In this document: positions 1-12,500 of the stretch, in pieces
Position numbering within the stretch: position 1 is the first letter of the stretch
How the letters are laid out: each line of letters begins with the position of its first letter
Assembly (NCBI RefSeq): GCF_000524195.1
Contig: NW_020170451.1
Location: forward strand, 291,660 to 355,659
Reading direction: 5' to 3'
Source: Echinococcus granulosus
Lineage: Eukaryota > Platyhelminthes > Cestoda > Cyclophyllidea > Taeniidae
DNA: 64,000 nt
The notes under the pieces: model-generated
Told to the model about the DNA's origin: nothing
Database searches by the model: none
Seen by the model: only the letters and a program-made list of their open reading frames with translations
Program-made: the position numbers and the translations under genes

Positions 1-1769
1 CCGCTTTTTCCTGAAATAATATTGCAAGTTGGCATTTTTAATTACTCTTTCATTACGAAATTTCCCAGCTAAATCATGATCACTCCATGGGGAGTACAGA
101 AGTCGTAAAACCATAAAAAACTAACACATTTCCATCTAGAAAGAAATCGCAGTAAACAACTTTATTTAATAACAAAGAAAATATATTTTTTTTCCAAAAC
201 GGAAAAAAACTGCCTCAAATTTCCTCAACAAGGGTGGATGTATGTAGTGGATAGTAACGAACTAAACTGCAAGCCTATTCTATGCTGGGTGTTTTATACA
301 AGCACCTCCCAGTAGGGCCTATCTGCGATAAATTATTCAAGTGGAGTTGACATCCTGTTGCCAGGAAAAAAGGTGAATAAAGACAATTTCTGTACACCAC
401 TCAAGGACTGAATTAACCACTTGCAGGTTTATTACCTTGCCTGATTGATGCAAGGCCAAAAAAGGAAGAGGGGGCTTTATACACAACCCATAAGCGCCTT
501 AATTAGTGGACACTCCAATTTCTTCCCCGCTCTCTCCGACTTCAGTCACTCGTTATGCTTTGGAATGAAGCTGACAAGAGAACCTACAGCAAAACTAATT
601 TATCGAAATCAGCACTAGAGAAAATCTGATTCAAGCCTTAGTCCCCAAAGACTGTAGAATAAAGGACCACTTATTTTCACCCCCCACTACAAATAAAATA
701 CTTCAGGAACGAACAAATCGAGCATTATTTACAGGCCAGTTTGAACGAAAATGTCAAAGACTTCTCTTTGATTTGACTGGCGAGTTTTGAGTGAAGACAG
801 GCTTATGTGGAAACGAAGTAGACAAATTTCCACCAGTTGATGCATCACGTATAATACACACACCCACATCCATTAATGTTTTGAGCCGGTATAAGCGGCA
901 AAGTAAAAATACATGAATTTTTACCACCATGGCGGGTCACTTGACCATAAACTGGTCGTATTCTGGTTATAATACTACCAAGCGCTTCATAAAGCTCTGG
1001 TGGGTTTAGGCCTTTCCATACAGGTGAAGTGCCGATGCGCCCTCTAAGCAATATTTTTATGTTACAAATACTAAAAGTGATCGTGGCAAAGAAACCACTT
1101 ATTATCCGAAAAATTTATCATCTAAAACACGCAATGCTTCTCGTAACCAATTGGGAATCCCCTACTTATGACCTGTAAAATTGCAATTCTTTTTGATATT
1201 ACAGTGTCTATACTTGATGCCTGCACGAACACATGGCAAAGGTTAGAACATCACGACTTTATTATCCCGACGATCAAGCCACGAAGGGAACCCATCAATA
1301 TGGTTTTTAAAGGGAATAAGCCAACAGTAACGAGAGAGATCAAGATCGGTTGAGACTGACTTAGTGTGTGATTGATGAAACGCATTAGCCAGATAGTTAT
1401 ATTGTTAGTATATACTACTAAAAGGAGCGTAAGTTTGCTTGATTTTATGAAAAACTAACAAAAATCGTGGAACACTTAGGCCATCTACAATTTATTAGAA
1501 CTACGGCATCCAGCTAAAGTAGTTCAGCAGAAAAGATGATACATAACATCTCAATAGTAAAATTGAAGGGGCAACGTTCAGCATTTGCGAACAAACACAA
1601 AAGAAGTATATTAGTAATATGATGAATTAACAATTAATAGGAGTGAGTGATAAATTATCTATAAGCAAGGGAACGATTGAGGGATTATCGGAGCTACAAA
1701 TACAGAAAAAGTGGCGTCAATGGATAATACAAAAACCAACTGTTTTTTTCTTTCTTTGTAAATGTGACA
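1..1769. other. Region 3' of the HDAC10-like gene, no firm gene
   Basis: AT-rich sequence downstream of the proposed stop codon of the HDAC10-like gene. No complete gene is visible on either strand. Two short open stretches on the minus strand (1173-1220 and 845-1043) could be alternative last exons of the HDAC10-like gene and are listed separately. The remaining short ORFs carry no recognisable motif. Confidence 0.5.
845..1220 (-). other. Candidate alternative 3' exons of the HDAC10-like gene
   Basis: Two minus-strand stretches look like class IIb HDAC tail sequence. The first, 1220-1173, is 48 nt behind a good acceptor (ttcgtgcag) and reads ASSIDTVISKRIAILQ, resembling the helix after the GGY loop. 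The second, 1043-845, follows a TAG acceptor and reads RIGTSPVWKGLNPPELYEAL before running to a TGA. The segment around VWKGL resembles the HDAC6/10 segment where an HW..L motif follows the catalytic core. Phases between these pieces and the upstream gene could not all be closed, so they are not included in the main model. They would belong to the end of the degenerate second domain if expressed. Confidence 0.3.
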
Positions 1770-4700
1770 TTAAACTCTGAAATACAAATACAATGACAAT
1801 AACTCATCCTTCAGCTTGTACAACTGGGTGATTTCTCTATCGTCTTTTAAATTAAATATCAGACGATCGTCGGAAGGCAGTCCCAATCCACAAGGATCAC
1901 GAACTAACTACTTTCAAGGATAAAGGCGGGAAAAAAGTCGAGTTGGAATAAGAAAAGTAGCATTTCGAACCAAACGACAAACAAACTAACCTCTTTTGTG
2001 GTGGAGTCACTGACATTGATGACTAAGAGATCGGGAGCGAAGGCGTAACTCATGGGTAGAATAACGAAATCCATTATGGCCAACATGTTGGCAACGGAGT
2101 GAGTACAAATCGGGGCCTTTGGAGATCTGCAGCACTGCAGAGGCACACTGACCCAACTAGATTGAGGATTCAGACTCGTCAGGGTCAATTCGGAACCAGA
2201 ATAATGGAAGGAAAAGGCCATCACACTGACAAGTAGAAAAGGGAAAATAAAAAGCAGAATGAGAAGCTCTTAGCACAATCTAGAAATACCGATTAAAGGA
2301 TTCATGGGGTGGGGGATTATTCTGCCTCTCCCTTGACGGAAAATATAGAAAGCAAGCCAATGTACCTGTAGGGCGTTCACATACTCGCACGCACACACCC
2401 TATCCTACTTTGTCTAACTTTTTGAAAGCAAGTTTTCGATGTTGACTAGCACATACCCGTTGGTTAAGTTGTTAGCCTCACAGCTAGATGATAGGATACA
2501 GGAAACTCAGGGCTCTCTCGTCCCATCGTCCCACTCTTAACCAATCTACGCAGCAACCATAAAATTCATGACTCCAAAATCACTTGCATTTCACTCCCAC
2601 TTTAAACCGAATGCATGCAAACGTAAAAATTAACGAAATGCCAATTTTAACAAAAGTTGAGAAAATGGTTACTTTATGGTTTCAATTTGTCCATAAAAAA
2701 CTACTTCCATTTTAGGATGTTTAGATGTCAGAAAGAAAATACATCTGCAGTCATGTCTATATCTATCGATTCGGAAGTAAGAAGGGAAATTTGGCAGCGA
2801 TAACGAAATGTATTCAAAAGGAGGGGACACGTGCCTTATTTTTTTTGAAGAATCCGCCTTCCCTTGCTTTTGGTTAAGACACTCAAAAGCCTGCGAATCC
2901 AACCCCCCATCTCCTGTCAAATCCACATACATGAGTCGAGAGTCAGACTCCAAAGACTCAGAGGGATTTGCGAAGGGAGGGCTCGGGCGATGCAGCTTCG
3001 AACTACATTGATTCGGCAGGCGCTTTAGGAGTTCAAATTTGGTCGAAAGGGACTTTTTGAGCAGATCACAGGGAACTTGAGAGAAGGTTGATATAAACGT
3101 GGCCATCGATATATTTTTTGCAGCCACCAACGCCACTGTGAACTACAAAGTAGATGACCAAGTAAGTATTTAAGCGTCAAAGTGGACCAAACAAAATTAT
3201 ACCGAATTGCTGTTCCACCTCGTTTTTGAAGAGACTTATCACCGTGTTCTCAAGTGCCTTAAGTAGAGAAGGTGCACTCTCAAGGGAGCTTTTCTCGTTC
3301 AATTTAAGTCTAGTCTTTTTTTGAGGTGTTGAGACGTCCTAATAAGGGAAAAAATAACTTGAAAAGTAGGCACGATGTGACTCTAAGGTCTCAACTGGAA
3401 ACCATTTCAACTTACACTATCACCTCTTGAAGGCGCTTGCACACCAGTCTCGACATAAGCTTGAAGCTGATAAGAGTCCACGCCATGTACCTTTAAGCTA
3501 AACAAGATAAAACACACTGGGACCATGTAAATTTGCGGCACGTAGGCAGAAGCTATAACACGTTGTGTAGTTTAAGGGTTAGAGCAGAAGTTAGTCGGAT
3601 ATGATTTTACTTATATGAGATTGGCTGTTCGGTTAAAAAGAGATTATAAGTGTAAAGAAAACTAACACTAACCTGTCAGTCCACCTTGAAAAAAGCCGAT
3701 CCAAATCGTTTGGCTTATCAACGGGGAGCAGAAAAACGATGTCCCCTTGAGTAGGTTTCGCTAAGGGTTTAGACAACTTTCGAAGTAGCTTTTGACTGAA
3801 AGCCATGGCTGATTTTGAAAGAGTTGGATTTCTTTCTGGCCAATTTACAACTTTGACAGAAGGCCTTGGGTTTGTAAAAATGAGTTCAGCTGGTGCTACT
3901 TAAACATCCGGATCAAAATTAGATTAACCCAGCAGCATGAGATTATAAAATCAACAAAAAAACACAAACAGGAGAGGAGTTATTTCAAACTATGAGACGT
4001 AATGAGGTAATGCGACCAAAGCAAACAGAAACGCACCAAGAAACTGAAGGAAATCGGGACACATCAGGCCGGGGAATAGTCCGACTTAATCCAACAACAT
4101 TCAAGCATTTCCAGTACTGTCGAAGTGCCACAATTGAAGATGAGATAGTGCGTTGGACACTAAAAACGTGTCGAGTTTAAATTACTTAATTCCTCTCTTA
4201 ATTTATAAGGAAATTCAGTACTGCATAAACAATAAGGAAAAAGGGCACCTTTTTGAGGGAGGATCTTGTGCCTGAAGTGAAGGTACATGGTCGCCAAGCA
4301 GGGACTTCAGCACATGAATGCACCCCCTCTCAAGACTGTCAACAAAGTAGCCACCCTTTCAAATAAAAAAGGAAATAAGTTGATTTAACCAAAGAACCAA
4401 ATCACCAAAACACTTGATGCCACAGTATCTGATGGAAATCAAGGTAGGCTTGATGTTACCCCTACAAACTAAATAATACTTTGACATCTTTCGACGAATT
4501 CTCAAATCGTAAGTCTGGGCAAATATGGCTCAAGACATCGAATAGTAAGATATCGTTATCATGACAATTACAACAGCATAATGCTTAGTAGAACTTGCTG
4601 GTGCTTTTGAAACTCAACACAAACTGAAACAATGACATTGATAATTGGGTGTTAAGCAGAGAAAACGGATAGGGTTTTGTAGGTCAAAACACATACATAG

Positions 4701-7700
4701 CGCCTTAAAACCAGAGAACAGCTTACTTCAAGAACAACTACAAGTTTTCCTCCGGCGAGGGTGCGAAGCTGATGCGTCATGTGACCGTAGCAAGCAGGAC
4801 TGAGCCACATTTTGCCCTGAAAAGAACAACCGCAAATGAAAGCGTCTACTTTCACTTGGTTGGTACACAAGTGGTTTCCTGCCTCAGCATCTCCGATGGC
4901 TGCGTCGAAACCAGACGACACGAGCACAATCTCCGGATCAAACTAGAAAAATAATACAAATAAACACAAAAAATCCACCTTTAATTAGGACATAATGACC
5001 CAAAGAAAGTAAGCGTCAACCTTACCTCATATGCGACCGGCATAATTAGGGTGTGAAAGATTGCTAGATAGTCACTATCTGTCATTCCAGTCTGCAAGTG
5101 AAACACGGGGTTTGATAATTCACACTTTAAAGGGCTCTCAGTTTGTTTGTATACGGCAAACAACTCACTTTGTTTAGCGGAATATTGATGTTAAAACCTC
5201 GGCCGGACCCATCACCAATAAAGTCAAAATCTCCCTCGCGCAAGTTCGGCCAAAATTTTCGACCCTCGTACCGATGGATGGATATGAAGAGAACTCTTGT
5301 CACAGAGAAGACAGAAGTAGACAACAAATGAAGTAGAGAAAGAAATCAAACATCAAAACAATCCCTTTTTTAAATATTAATTTCGACGGTGATTAGCCCA
5401 TTGAAGAAGTGCCTCTAAAGGGTGTTTTTGTCAGAGTCTCACGCTTCATATCCAATTTGCCTAAAATTAATCGCTTTGAGGAAATAGTGGTTCAAGCATA
5501 TGCTGTTAGATTAACACTTTTCACAGACAAGGGTATCGCAACACAAAAAAAAACGAATCAGAAAAATGTTCTTTTGATGAGTACAGTTCGAATCAATTCC
5601 TATACTTAAACGAAAACAATGGTTTTTTCCTTGCACTATAATTTCAAGAACAAGTAATAGGTCAAACATGAAGTACCAAGCGAGAGTTATTACTATTGAC
5701 GGTTAACTTAGACTGTTCTCTGTTTCATTTAGCCACCACTAACAACGTGAGCTTATGCTTGTGATGGTCTCTGTCAAATTGCTCCGTGTAGCAAAAAGAC
5801 GGAAGGTCAGAAATGGACGGCTACTTACGAATAAGTTCACCACGTGGAAAAAACCCTAAAATATAAATGCTTTGAGAAGTTCAGTCACAATTTTGATGTC
5901 GGAAGAGAGCCATGGGAAGCGTAAGCTGATATCCAAGTAGCAGTTCATGAGCTAAAAGCGGATGAACTTCAAATTGTGCATAAATTAACAGGAGTTGAAA
6001 ATAGCCAAATACTGGACAATTCCAAAGTGGATGATTAAACAAATTCCACTGCTAGAATTAATCAAGTGTCAGAGTAATCGTCACACTAATTATCCATCTT
6101 AATTGACAAGAGAGAAAAAGCAAATCAATTTAGTGATCACATTGTTGCATGCAAGAAATAGTGGTTAGCTCTTTTTGACAACTTCAAAGGTTTCACTGGA
6201 TACACCAAATGAGTTATGGAAACATGATCACCAGCAAAGCCTTTGCTTCAGCTATGGTTTCACATAATATTGCATAGATAAGGCTAACTAAGGTATTGAG
6301 CAAACTGAATGAGTCTTCCAATCACAATGATGTTTATTTTAGTTGCACACAGGAATCATAAGTCTCTCGTGGATCTAATTCCACGCCGGTGGTATCCGGA
6401 TACGCATCATTTACCTAAAATGGCCTTCCGTCTTTTTTATACATTGACAGCCCCTTATGGCCTCAGTATAACTTCTTTAAAGGAACTCAGCACTAAAGAG
6501 CCCCAAGGCCATTTATTTCTCTACATGATGTAAAAACATCCTTCATTACTACTTCTTGTCTCCCATCCATCCGTCTTTTGGGCTTTTTAGCCGACGATTG
6601 ATTCAAATGTTTCACCGATAATGATGACTGAAGTTTAGGCACTTATTCACTGAAAAAATGATACACTGGTTACAAAGTTTGCTACATTATGCCTCATACA
6701 GGAAGTAAAGTCCTATTTTTATATTTTCTGAAAAAATAGCCGCCCAAAACAGGAGATAGAAGGGAGTATGGCCTACCGATTATCATTGTAGAATGTGTAC
6801 TGAGTCCCTTGACCCTGATGCACATCCCAGTCCAGAATGAGGATACGTTTGAAACGAGGACCCTGTACAAGCTGGTCGCGGGAAACGGTCTTGGGGCAAA
6901 GAGACTGAGGGTTGTAAACAGAAAGAGGTGGAGAATCAAGCAGACTGGCAGCCGCGATGGCGACGTTACCAAAGAAGCAGTAGCCACAGGCTTCGTCGTA
7001 CATCGCATGGTGACCTGGAGGTCGGACGAGAGCCAAACCGTTCTCCAGCTTCCCGGTCGCGACCTGAACAGTCATTTGCAGAACTGTGCCTGCCGCCAAA
7101 CTACTTGCTTCCCAGGTGTGCTTTCAGGGAAATGGAAGTGAAAGACTAGCTTTAAGGTTTATTGCAGATCTTGGTAGAATTTAAGTAAACAGTTGGAAAG
7201 CTTCGCCTATCACTTAGCGTAAATGCGGTACCCCCAAACCAATATTTTGAAAAGCTGAAGATATTAATCGATGTGATCTAAGTGTTATGAAGGAGGATCT
7301 TTGCATCGTGCAGATAGAAAATATGCATTTCATCATTCGGTTTAAATGAAAATGTGGTATAATAAAGTGTTCATTACCCCACTTTATACGTTTAGTATGC
7401 TTCTATTGTTTCTTGCTTATTATAAGTTGGAAGTACGGCAACCTGACGGCTAGAGGAGGCGGTCCGCAACGCCAATATGCATGCGTACAATTAAAATGAA
7501 CAACTTATCATACTCATTGAGTGCAGTAGTATATATTTCGTTTACAGATGGATATCAGTACATTGCCGTTAACTGACCAATTTGTTTTCGTATTGTAGAA
7601 TCTTAATTTACCATTGCAAATATCCCACATGATTGGACTACTTACCTCCTCATTGTTCTAACTTACCGAATTGAAGAAAACACCGTCATATTTTCCAGAA

Positions 7701-8785
7701 AGGTCGTAGAGCTCCTCCTTCGATACTTTAGCCGAATCCTTAACTAGAGAAACGTATTCTTGAGCGTGCACCTTCAAAAGAGCACTTTCTGGAACGTGAC
7801 AAGCCTATCAGCAAAAAAAAACAGTTAAAACTTACATTATGCGACCTCGCTGATCAAAAGTTAGAGCCTGAATAAATTTCCGAGTCCAGTCACTACTAAG
7901 TTTGAAGTGATCTGTAAGTGTCGGCAAAAAAATTGATGAGAAAGTCTGACTTTACATTCTCAAAACGACCAAGTTTACATTGTTAGTATGCCGAATACCT
8001 GATAGATACAAAAGAAACTCGAAAATCACATTTATATAAACACAAACATTGTAGTAAGCTGAAAGGGCATATAAGTATAAAAGCACTGGAGAAAAATCGC
8101 CATCCAAGATACACAGAAAGAATGGATGAAATTTAGAAAGCACGGATATTATAGTTTTGAAGATACATGAAAAGATAAGGTGGGACTTACGGGCACGCGT
8201 GTGCATCGGTTAAGTAAGCCCTGTTTTTGAATTAGTTGGAAGGGACGGGAAATTCTTGCAGGAGACTCCTGCTCCCCAAAAAACCATTCATGGCGATGGC
8301 GCGTCATCCGATCATCAAAGCAGATTCCTGTGCCTCTATCATTGCAATAAATGTACAAAACTTGACCCAACGACCCACTGACTATCGAAATAATATTTCG
8401 ATTTCTAAAATGTTTTTTCAACAAGTAACTACTAAAAATTATGCATTCATATGTAGTACTCCGACTACACCAAATGGCGTTTTTTGACTTTTTGATGTTT
8501 ACAACTTCAAATTTTGATATTTCTTATCATAAGAATTTAGTCTTTAAAAAACAGCAGGAATTGGTGGTAATATCGCAATATTTTAGACCTTAAATATACC
8601 ATCTTGATCAATTTTAGGGTTAATGCACAAGTACTTACTTATCGAAGGGAGGGGGAAAATGAAACATAATAAAATATTTAATGCAAGACAATTCCTCAAC
8701 CGAATGAAACGTACTTTCCATTTTTACAGACGATTGATGAGGAATCATGAGCATCAGTGTCAACACTGCGGCGCTTTCGTTTCAT
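1770..8785 (-). CDS. HDAC10: HDAC10-like class IIb histone/polyamine deacetylase
   Basis: Zinc-dependent deacetylase, 797 residues in this 15-exon model (human HDAC10 is about 670). Exons: 8785-8715, 8335-8191, 7804-7667, 7120-6777, 5295-5169, 5091-5026, 4942-4883, 4816-4727, 4355-4249, 3864-3673, 3497-3416, 3338-3203, 3135-2673, 2225-1991, 1907-1770. Every junction keeps phase. The start is the ATG of a short basic exon ([16 protein letters not shown]). The catalytic domain spans residues ~25-380: RPPGHHA with the catalytic His pair at 155/156, zinc ligands D217 and H219 (DWDVHQGQG), the third ligand D310 ([12 protein letters not shown]) and Tyr350 in GGY. E317 sits where HDAC10 has its gatekeeper Glu. 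Residues ~390-797 hold a degenerate second domain, seen in [16 protein letters not shown] near the C-terminus. H220 of the usual HH is Gln. The intron after E317 uses a GC donor. The last exon is the least certain; alternatives lie at 845-1220. The gene lies about 0.7 kb downstream of the HDAC6-like gene on the same strand. Confidence 0.85.
4817..4882 (-). other. 66-nt GC-AG intron, in frame and free of stops
   Basis: The donor reads GAG|GCAGGA and the acceptor TTCTTTTCAG|GGC. Removing it joins GDAE to GKMW, exactly the HDAC10-family consensus GDPEG. Because it is 66 nt with no stop codon, retention would insert 22 residues directly beside the active-site gatekeeper Glu317. Confidence 0.75.
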
Positions 8786-9511
8786 TTGGACGATGAGACT
8801 TGGTTACCTCTATTTCTTCTATGAGGAATTGTCACCTTTCACGTGCCAGAAGACTTTTCGCAGGTAACCCAAGGTCTAAATCACAGTGAAGACACATGAC
8901 ATACAGGGGAGGGGGGAGAGGATGCGTAGTACGAAATTGGTGAGAACCAAGAAAATGGAATACGACAACCAGGATGAATATGTGAACTGGAAGCTAAGGT
9001 ACTGCTAAATATCCTGAACGCATCCCCTTGTTTTTATATGATTACATAGTTGAGTAGTAAAAACGACTTTTAGAGTTAAATCAATCACATGCGTATTGAG
9101 ATTCTCCATTATCTTGAAGATGAGGTACCTAGTCTCTGAAATGTTCGCAAAAGAGCCTAACGTGATCTCTTCAGGAGAAATGGCCACGACATAACTGGGT
9201 AGGAAAGGGATACTAGTAGCAGCGGGATGCACCTCGCCCCGGGAGGCAGTACACACGACATCAGTTGGTCTCAACATGTGCATGCACTGACACAATTGAC
9301 GTGTAGTGGGTCCGAACAAGCGGCGTGTGATAGCCTATGCAACTGATGAGAAAGAAATCCACTCAATATACTTTATTCTCAATCCAAAAAGTACTCTTAC
9401 ACAATAAATGCGGCTCTGTGAGAGAGGCCATAACAAAAATAGGGGAATTAACAGTAGAGGTGAAATACGTCCTGCGGACGCACTTCAAGAACGCGGTGGC
9501 GGAACTGGAAG
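8786..9511. other. Spacer between the tandem HDAC genes
   Basis: About 0.7 kb between the stop of the HDAC6-like gene and the start of the HDAC10-like gene, both on the minus strand. It must hold the HDAC6 3' UTR and whatever promoter or trans-splice acceptor serves the HDAC10-like gene. A minus-strand AATAAA lies at 9372-9377. No coding exon is recognisable. Confidence 0.6.
9372..9377 (-). terminator. Candidate poly(A) signal of the HDAC6-like gene
   Basis: AATAAA on the minus strand, about 135 nt after the HDAC6 stop codon. It is the nearest canonical signal noticed; in AT-rich DNA such hexamers also occur by chance. Confidence 0.35.
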
Positions 9512-12500
9512 TCAAGTAGGCATAACCACTCCGAATTTGGCCAGATGGAGTGCTTGTTTCGCCTCTAGTAAAACCTAAAAAACAATTGAATTTAATAATG
9601 GAAGAATGAATACGACGACAGCCTGAATAATAAATTTTTCTACTATTATGATTCTTATTAATAAAATAATTAGGTGAATTCATTTGTTTCAAATCTTTAG
9701 CACAACTCACAACCATAAAATGATGCAGCAAATTAGCGGCAGGAAATAATTTAGGAAAAAATGTGTGAAGAATTTGAAGTACATTGCTCTGAATCACAAC
9801 TAAGGGGTGCACAGCTATTGAGTTCATGAGTTCCAGATCGGCCAACATACCAACCTGACAAGCAAAAGGTCGCATGGTGTAATATTTTGAAAAGAAACTA
9901 CTAATTAAGGACTAATTAAAATCTTGCACATGAAAGATGGCTCAGAACACAAAAAGTGATTAGAAAGAAGTTGAGAATTACCTCGTTGTGAATGTAACTG
10001 TTGCACACATAGCACCACGCGGAGAGATCAGCCAAACTTAGAACGATGGAATGCTGAGTGGTGTTGTAATGCTCTAACATATGTCCTTGAGCATAACGTC
10101 CACAGTATACCTTAATCAGTAGAGTGGACCCAATACAGATTAAAAAGCATGAAATGATTGACGTAAGTCCAGGAAGGAAAAGGAATAAGAAATATCGACG
10201 AAAACAGAAGCGTACCTCATAACACGTGAGACAGACCCAGTTTTCGTGGCGACTTTCGCATCGTGTACAGGGGTGTGTAACCTCAGGACGCCACTGACTG
10301 GCAGACGTGACCTGGCCTAAGTGGGGACACCAGAGAATCGGTTCTACGGCAAACAACCGATTTGGTGTCGGATCACTAGAGTTCTGTGTAAGAATTGGAA
10401 GAGTAGAAAAACATCATTTTCTATTAGGATAGCCAAAGTTCGAGTAAGGTCTGCAAATTTTGATTTAGTTTGACTGGAAATTGCTAGCTAAACTAGGTCA
10501 ATACTTTCAATTGCCCACCACTCTACCAGACAAAACTTCCAAGAGTATGGGGGTTTTCAAGTAAGAGGTCAATGAAGAGATGAGGGGCAAAGTTGGCTAC
10601 CAGTCCAAGGAAGGAACCCAGATCTTCAATGCCGGCGTCAGCGAAGTGAACAAGTTGACGAAGCATCCCAGAATCCACTCGGTTGGTGGAGCGTTCAGCT
10701 GAGGGTCCAGCGACGGGCTGGGGTGTATCAGAGAGTGGAACTGCTCCCATAGACAAGTCAGAGACAGTTGCTGCCGTAGCTGATGTCGTCGGGTGCTGCT
10801 GTGGCTGGGAGCTTGCAACCTCCTGCGAATTGGAATCGGCTGAAAATGGTAAAACGGTACTGCTACTATTTAATATGACATGGGCATTCTTCTGAGATAC
10901 TTCCCAATAAGTGTAAAAACATATCCAACGACTGAGAAAGTAAGTGAATCAATCAAAACCAAACGTTCGGCGTAAAAACCGTCAAACAGCAGACTGACAT
11001 GTTAGGTGGACATCAAGACCGCTCTTTAACTTAGAGGGGATCCGCATCTAATAAGCTTCCTAGATCCCAATCTCTTTCTCAAAGAAATTCAAGAAAATCA
11101 GTCTGCCTGCTAACCAACTAGATGATAAAAATTCAACTGAAGTTTTAATCAGCCTCAAAAATGACAAAAGGGTATTTGCGAGACAAGTGATGAGCGTGGA
11201 TGGTTGATTATGCTTCCGCCTACAAAACATACGTGTCGTAATTCTCAATTACGTGTTTATTTTAAAGCATAACTATAGAACAAGAGGTAATTCCGATTTT
11301 GAATCAGCGCTACTTTCAACCAGGGCCTGAACTGAGAAATTAAGCAAATACTTAAAGGACGAACTCCAAAAAATTGAATCAGAGAGGGCCCAAGTAAAGG
11401 CCCGAGTGGGAAGTACCATCACTGTTGGCAGGAGGTGGTGATGCTGGCTGAGGCGCTTCAAACGCCATCACGACTTCCTGTGCAGCAGGTATACTAAGTT
11501 CGGCTTGAATGGTGGTGGTAGAGAGGGAGACATAAGGAGAGAAGAGGGAAGCCGAGGAGGTGGAGTCAAAGGAGACACCGGTTGCGACGTTAGTGGTCGC
11601 CGCGACTGTCGCTTCTGTGCCCGTGTGATTTTCGGTGGAGGCCTGTGTGGTTGGAGTGGCCGCAGTGATTGACGAGGTAGTCACGGCCTGCAGACGTGTA
11701 TTCGTCAATTGATCCAAATGGCAGGCCATTGGACCTGCAAAACAAAAAAACACTCACCACCGCAATCGGTCACAGTCTCCAGATTACGTGTAAAGCCTCT
11801 GAGTACCCCTTAACAACTTCAAAACAAATGCCTTCATAAAAGATTACCGTTTAACAGGAGATATGGTGATGCGGATTGCAAATTCTCTAGATTGCCTCAG
11901 ACGAATGGGAACGAAATCGAAACAAAATTAGTAAGATTTTTGGAATTAAATGCAAACATGAAGTTTGATACTTACAAGCAGATAATGAAATGGGTTATCA
12001 GAAAAGCAGTAATGTAGACAGTTCAATTATTAGAGCCATAATGGTATATACCCCGCAGACGATATACTCTGTCCACTATCATATCAAATAAGTAATGGTA
12101 AACAAAAATAAAAGAACAAGTTCAGAGAGTAAAGTAGTATTCCTCACAAAGATACGTGTAAACAAGTTAACAATAAGGACACTAGAATGGGTCACCAACA
12201 AATAATTTATTAAGCAGTAATGAACTTCAATAGCCACTTTACAAGGACAGGAATAAAGTTACCGGCGTGTTATGCAATTTACAGTCGTAGTGTTAAGTAT
12301 CTATTCAAGTCCAAACATTTGGCGCGCAAGCATTCGGACAACCACTTTACCGCAAAGGCGGCGACAGGAATAATAAGTGAACAAATCTCTTACTGTAATC
12401 AAACAGAGATGTCCAGTGGTTCTTTTGAACTTCAACAACTCTGCGAATGGTCGCTGCACCTCTAAAAAAAACAAAATAGCGTTATGTAAATAAGGCAATG

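Noticed and set aside
1771..1907. A second frame in the same interval reading [10 protein letters not shown], resembling the HDAC DWD motif
   Set aside because: It is in the wrong order relative to the upstream [12 protein letters not shown] segment and hits a stop quickly. The other frame continues the gene in phase.
9780..9875. Minus-strand frame with [11 protein letters not shown] between the last two HDAC6 exons
   Set aside because: Joining exon 10110-9982 directly to 9574-9512 gives the conserved HDAC6 C-terminus in phase, so this is intron.
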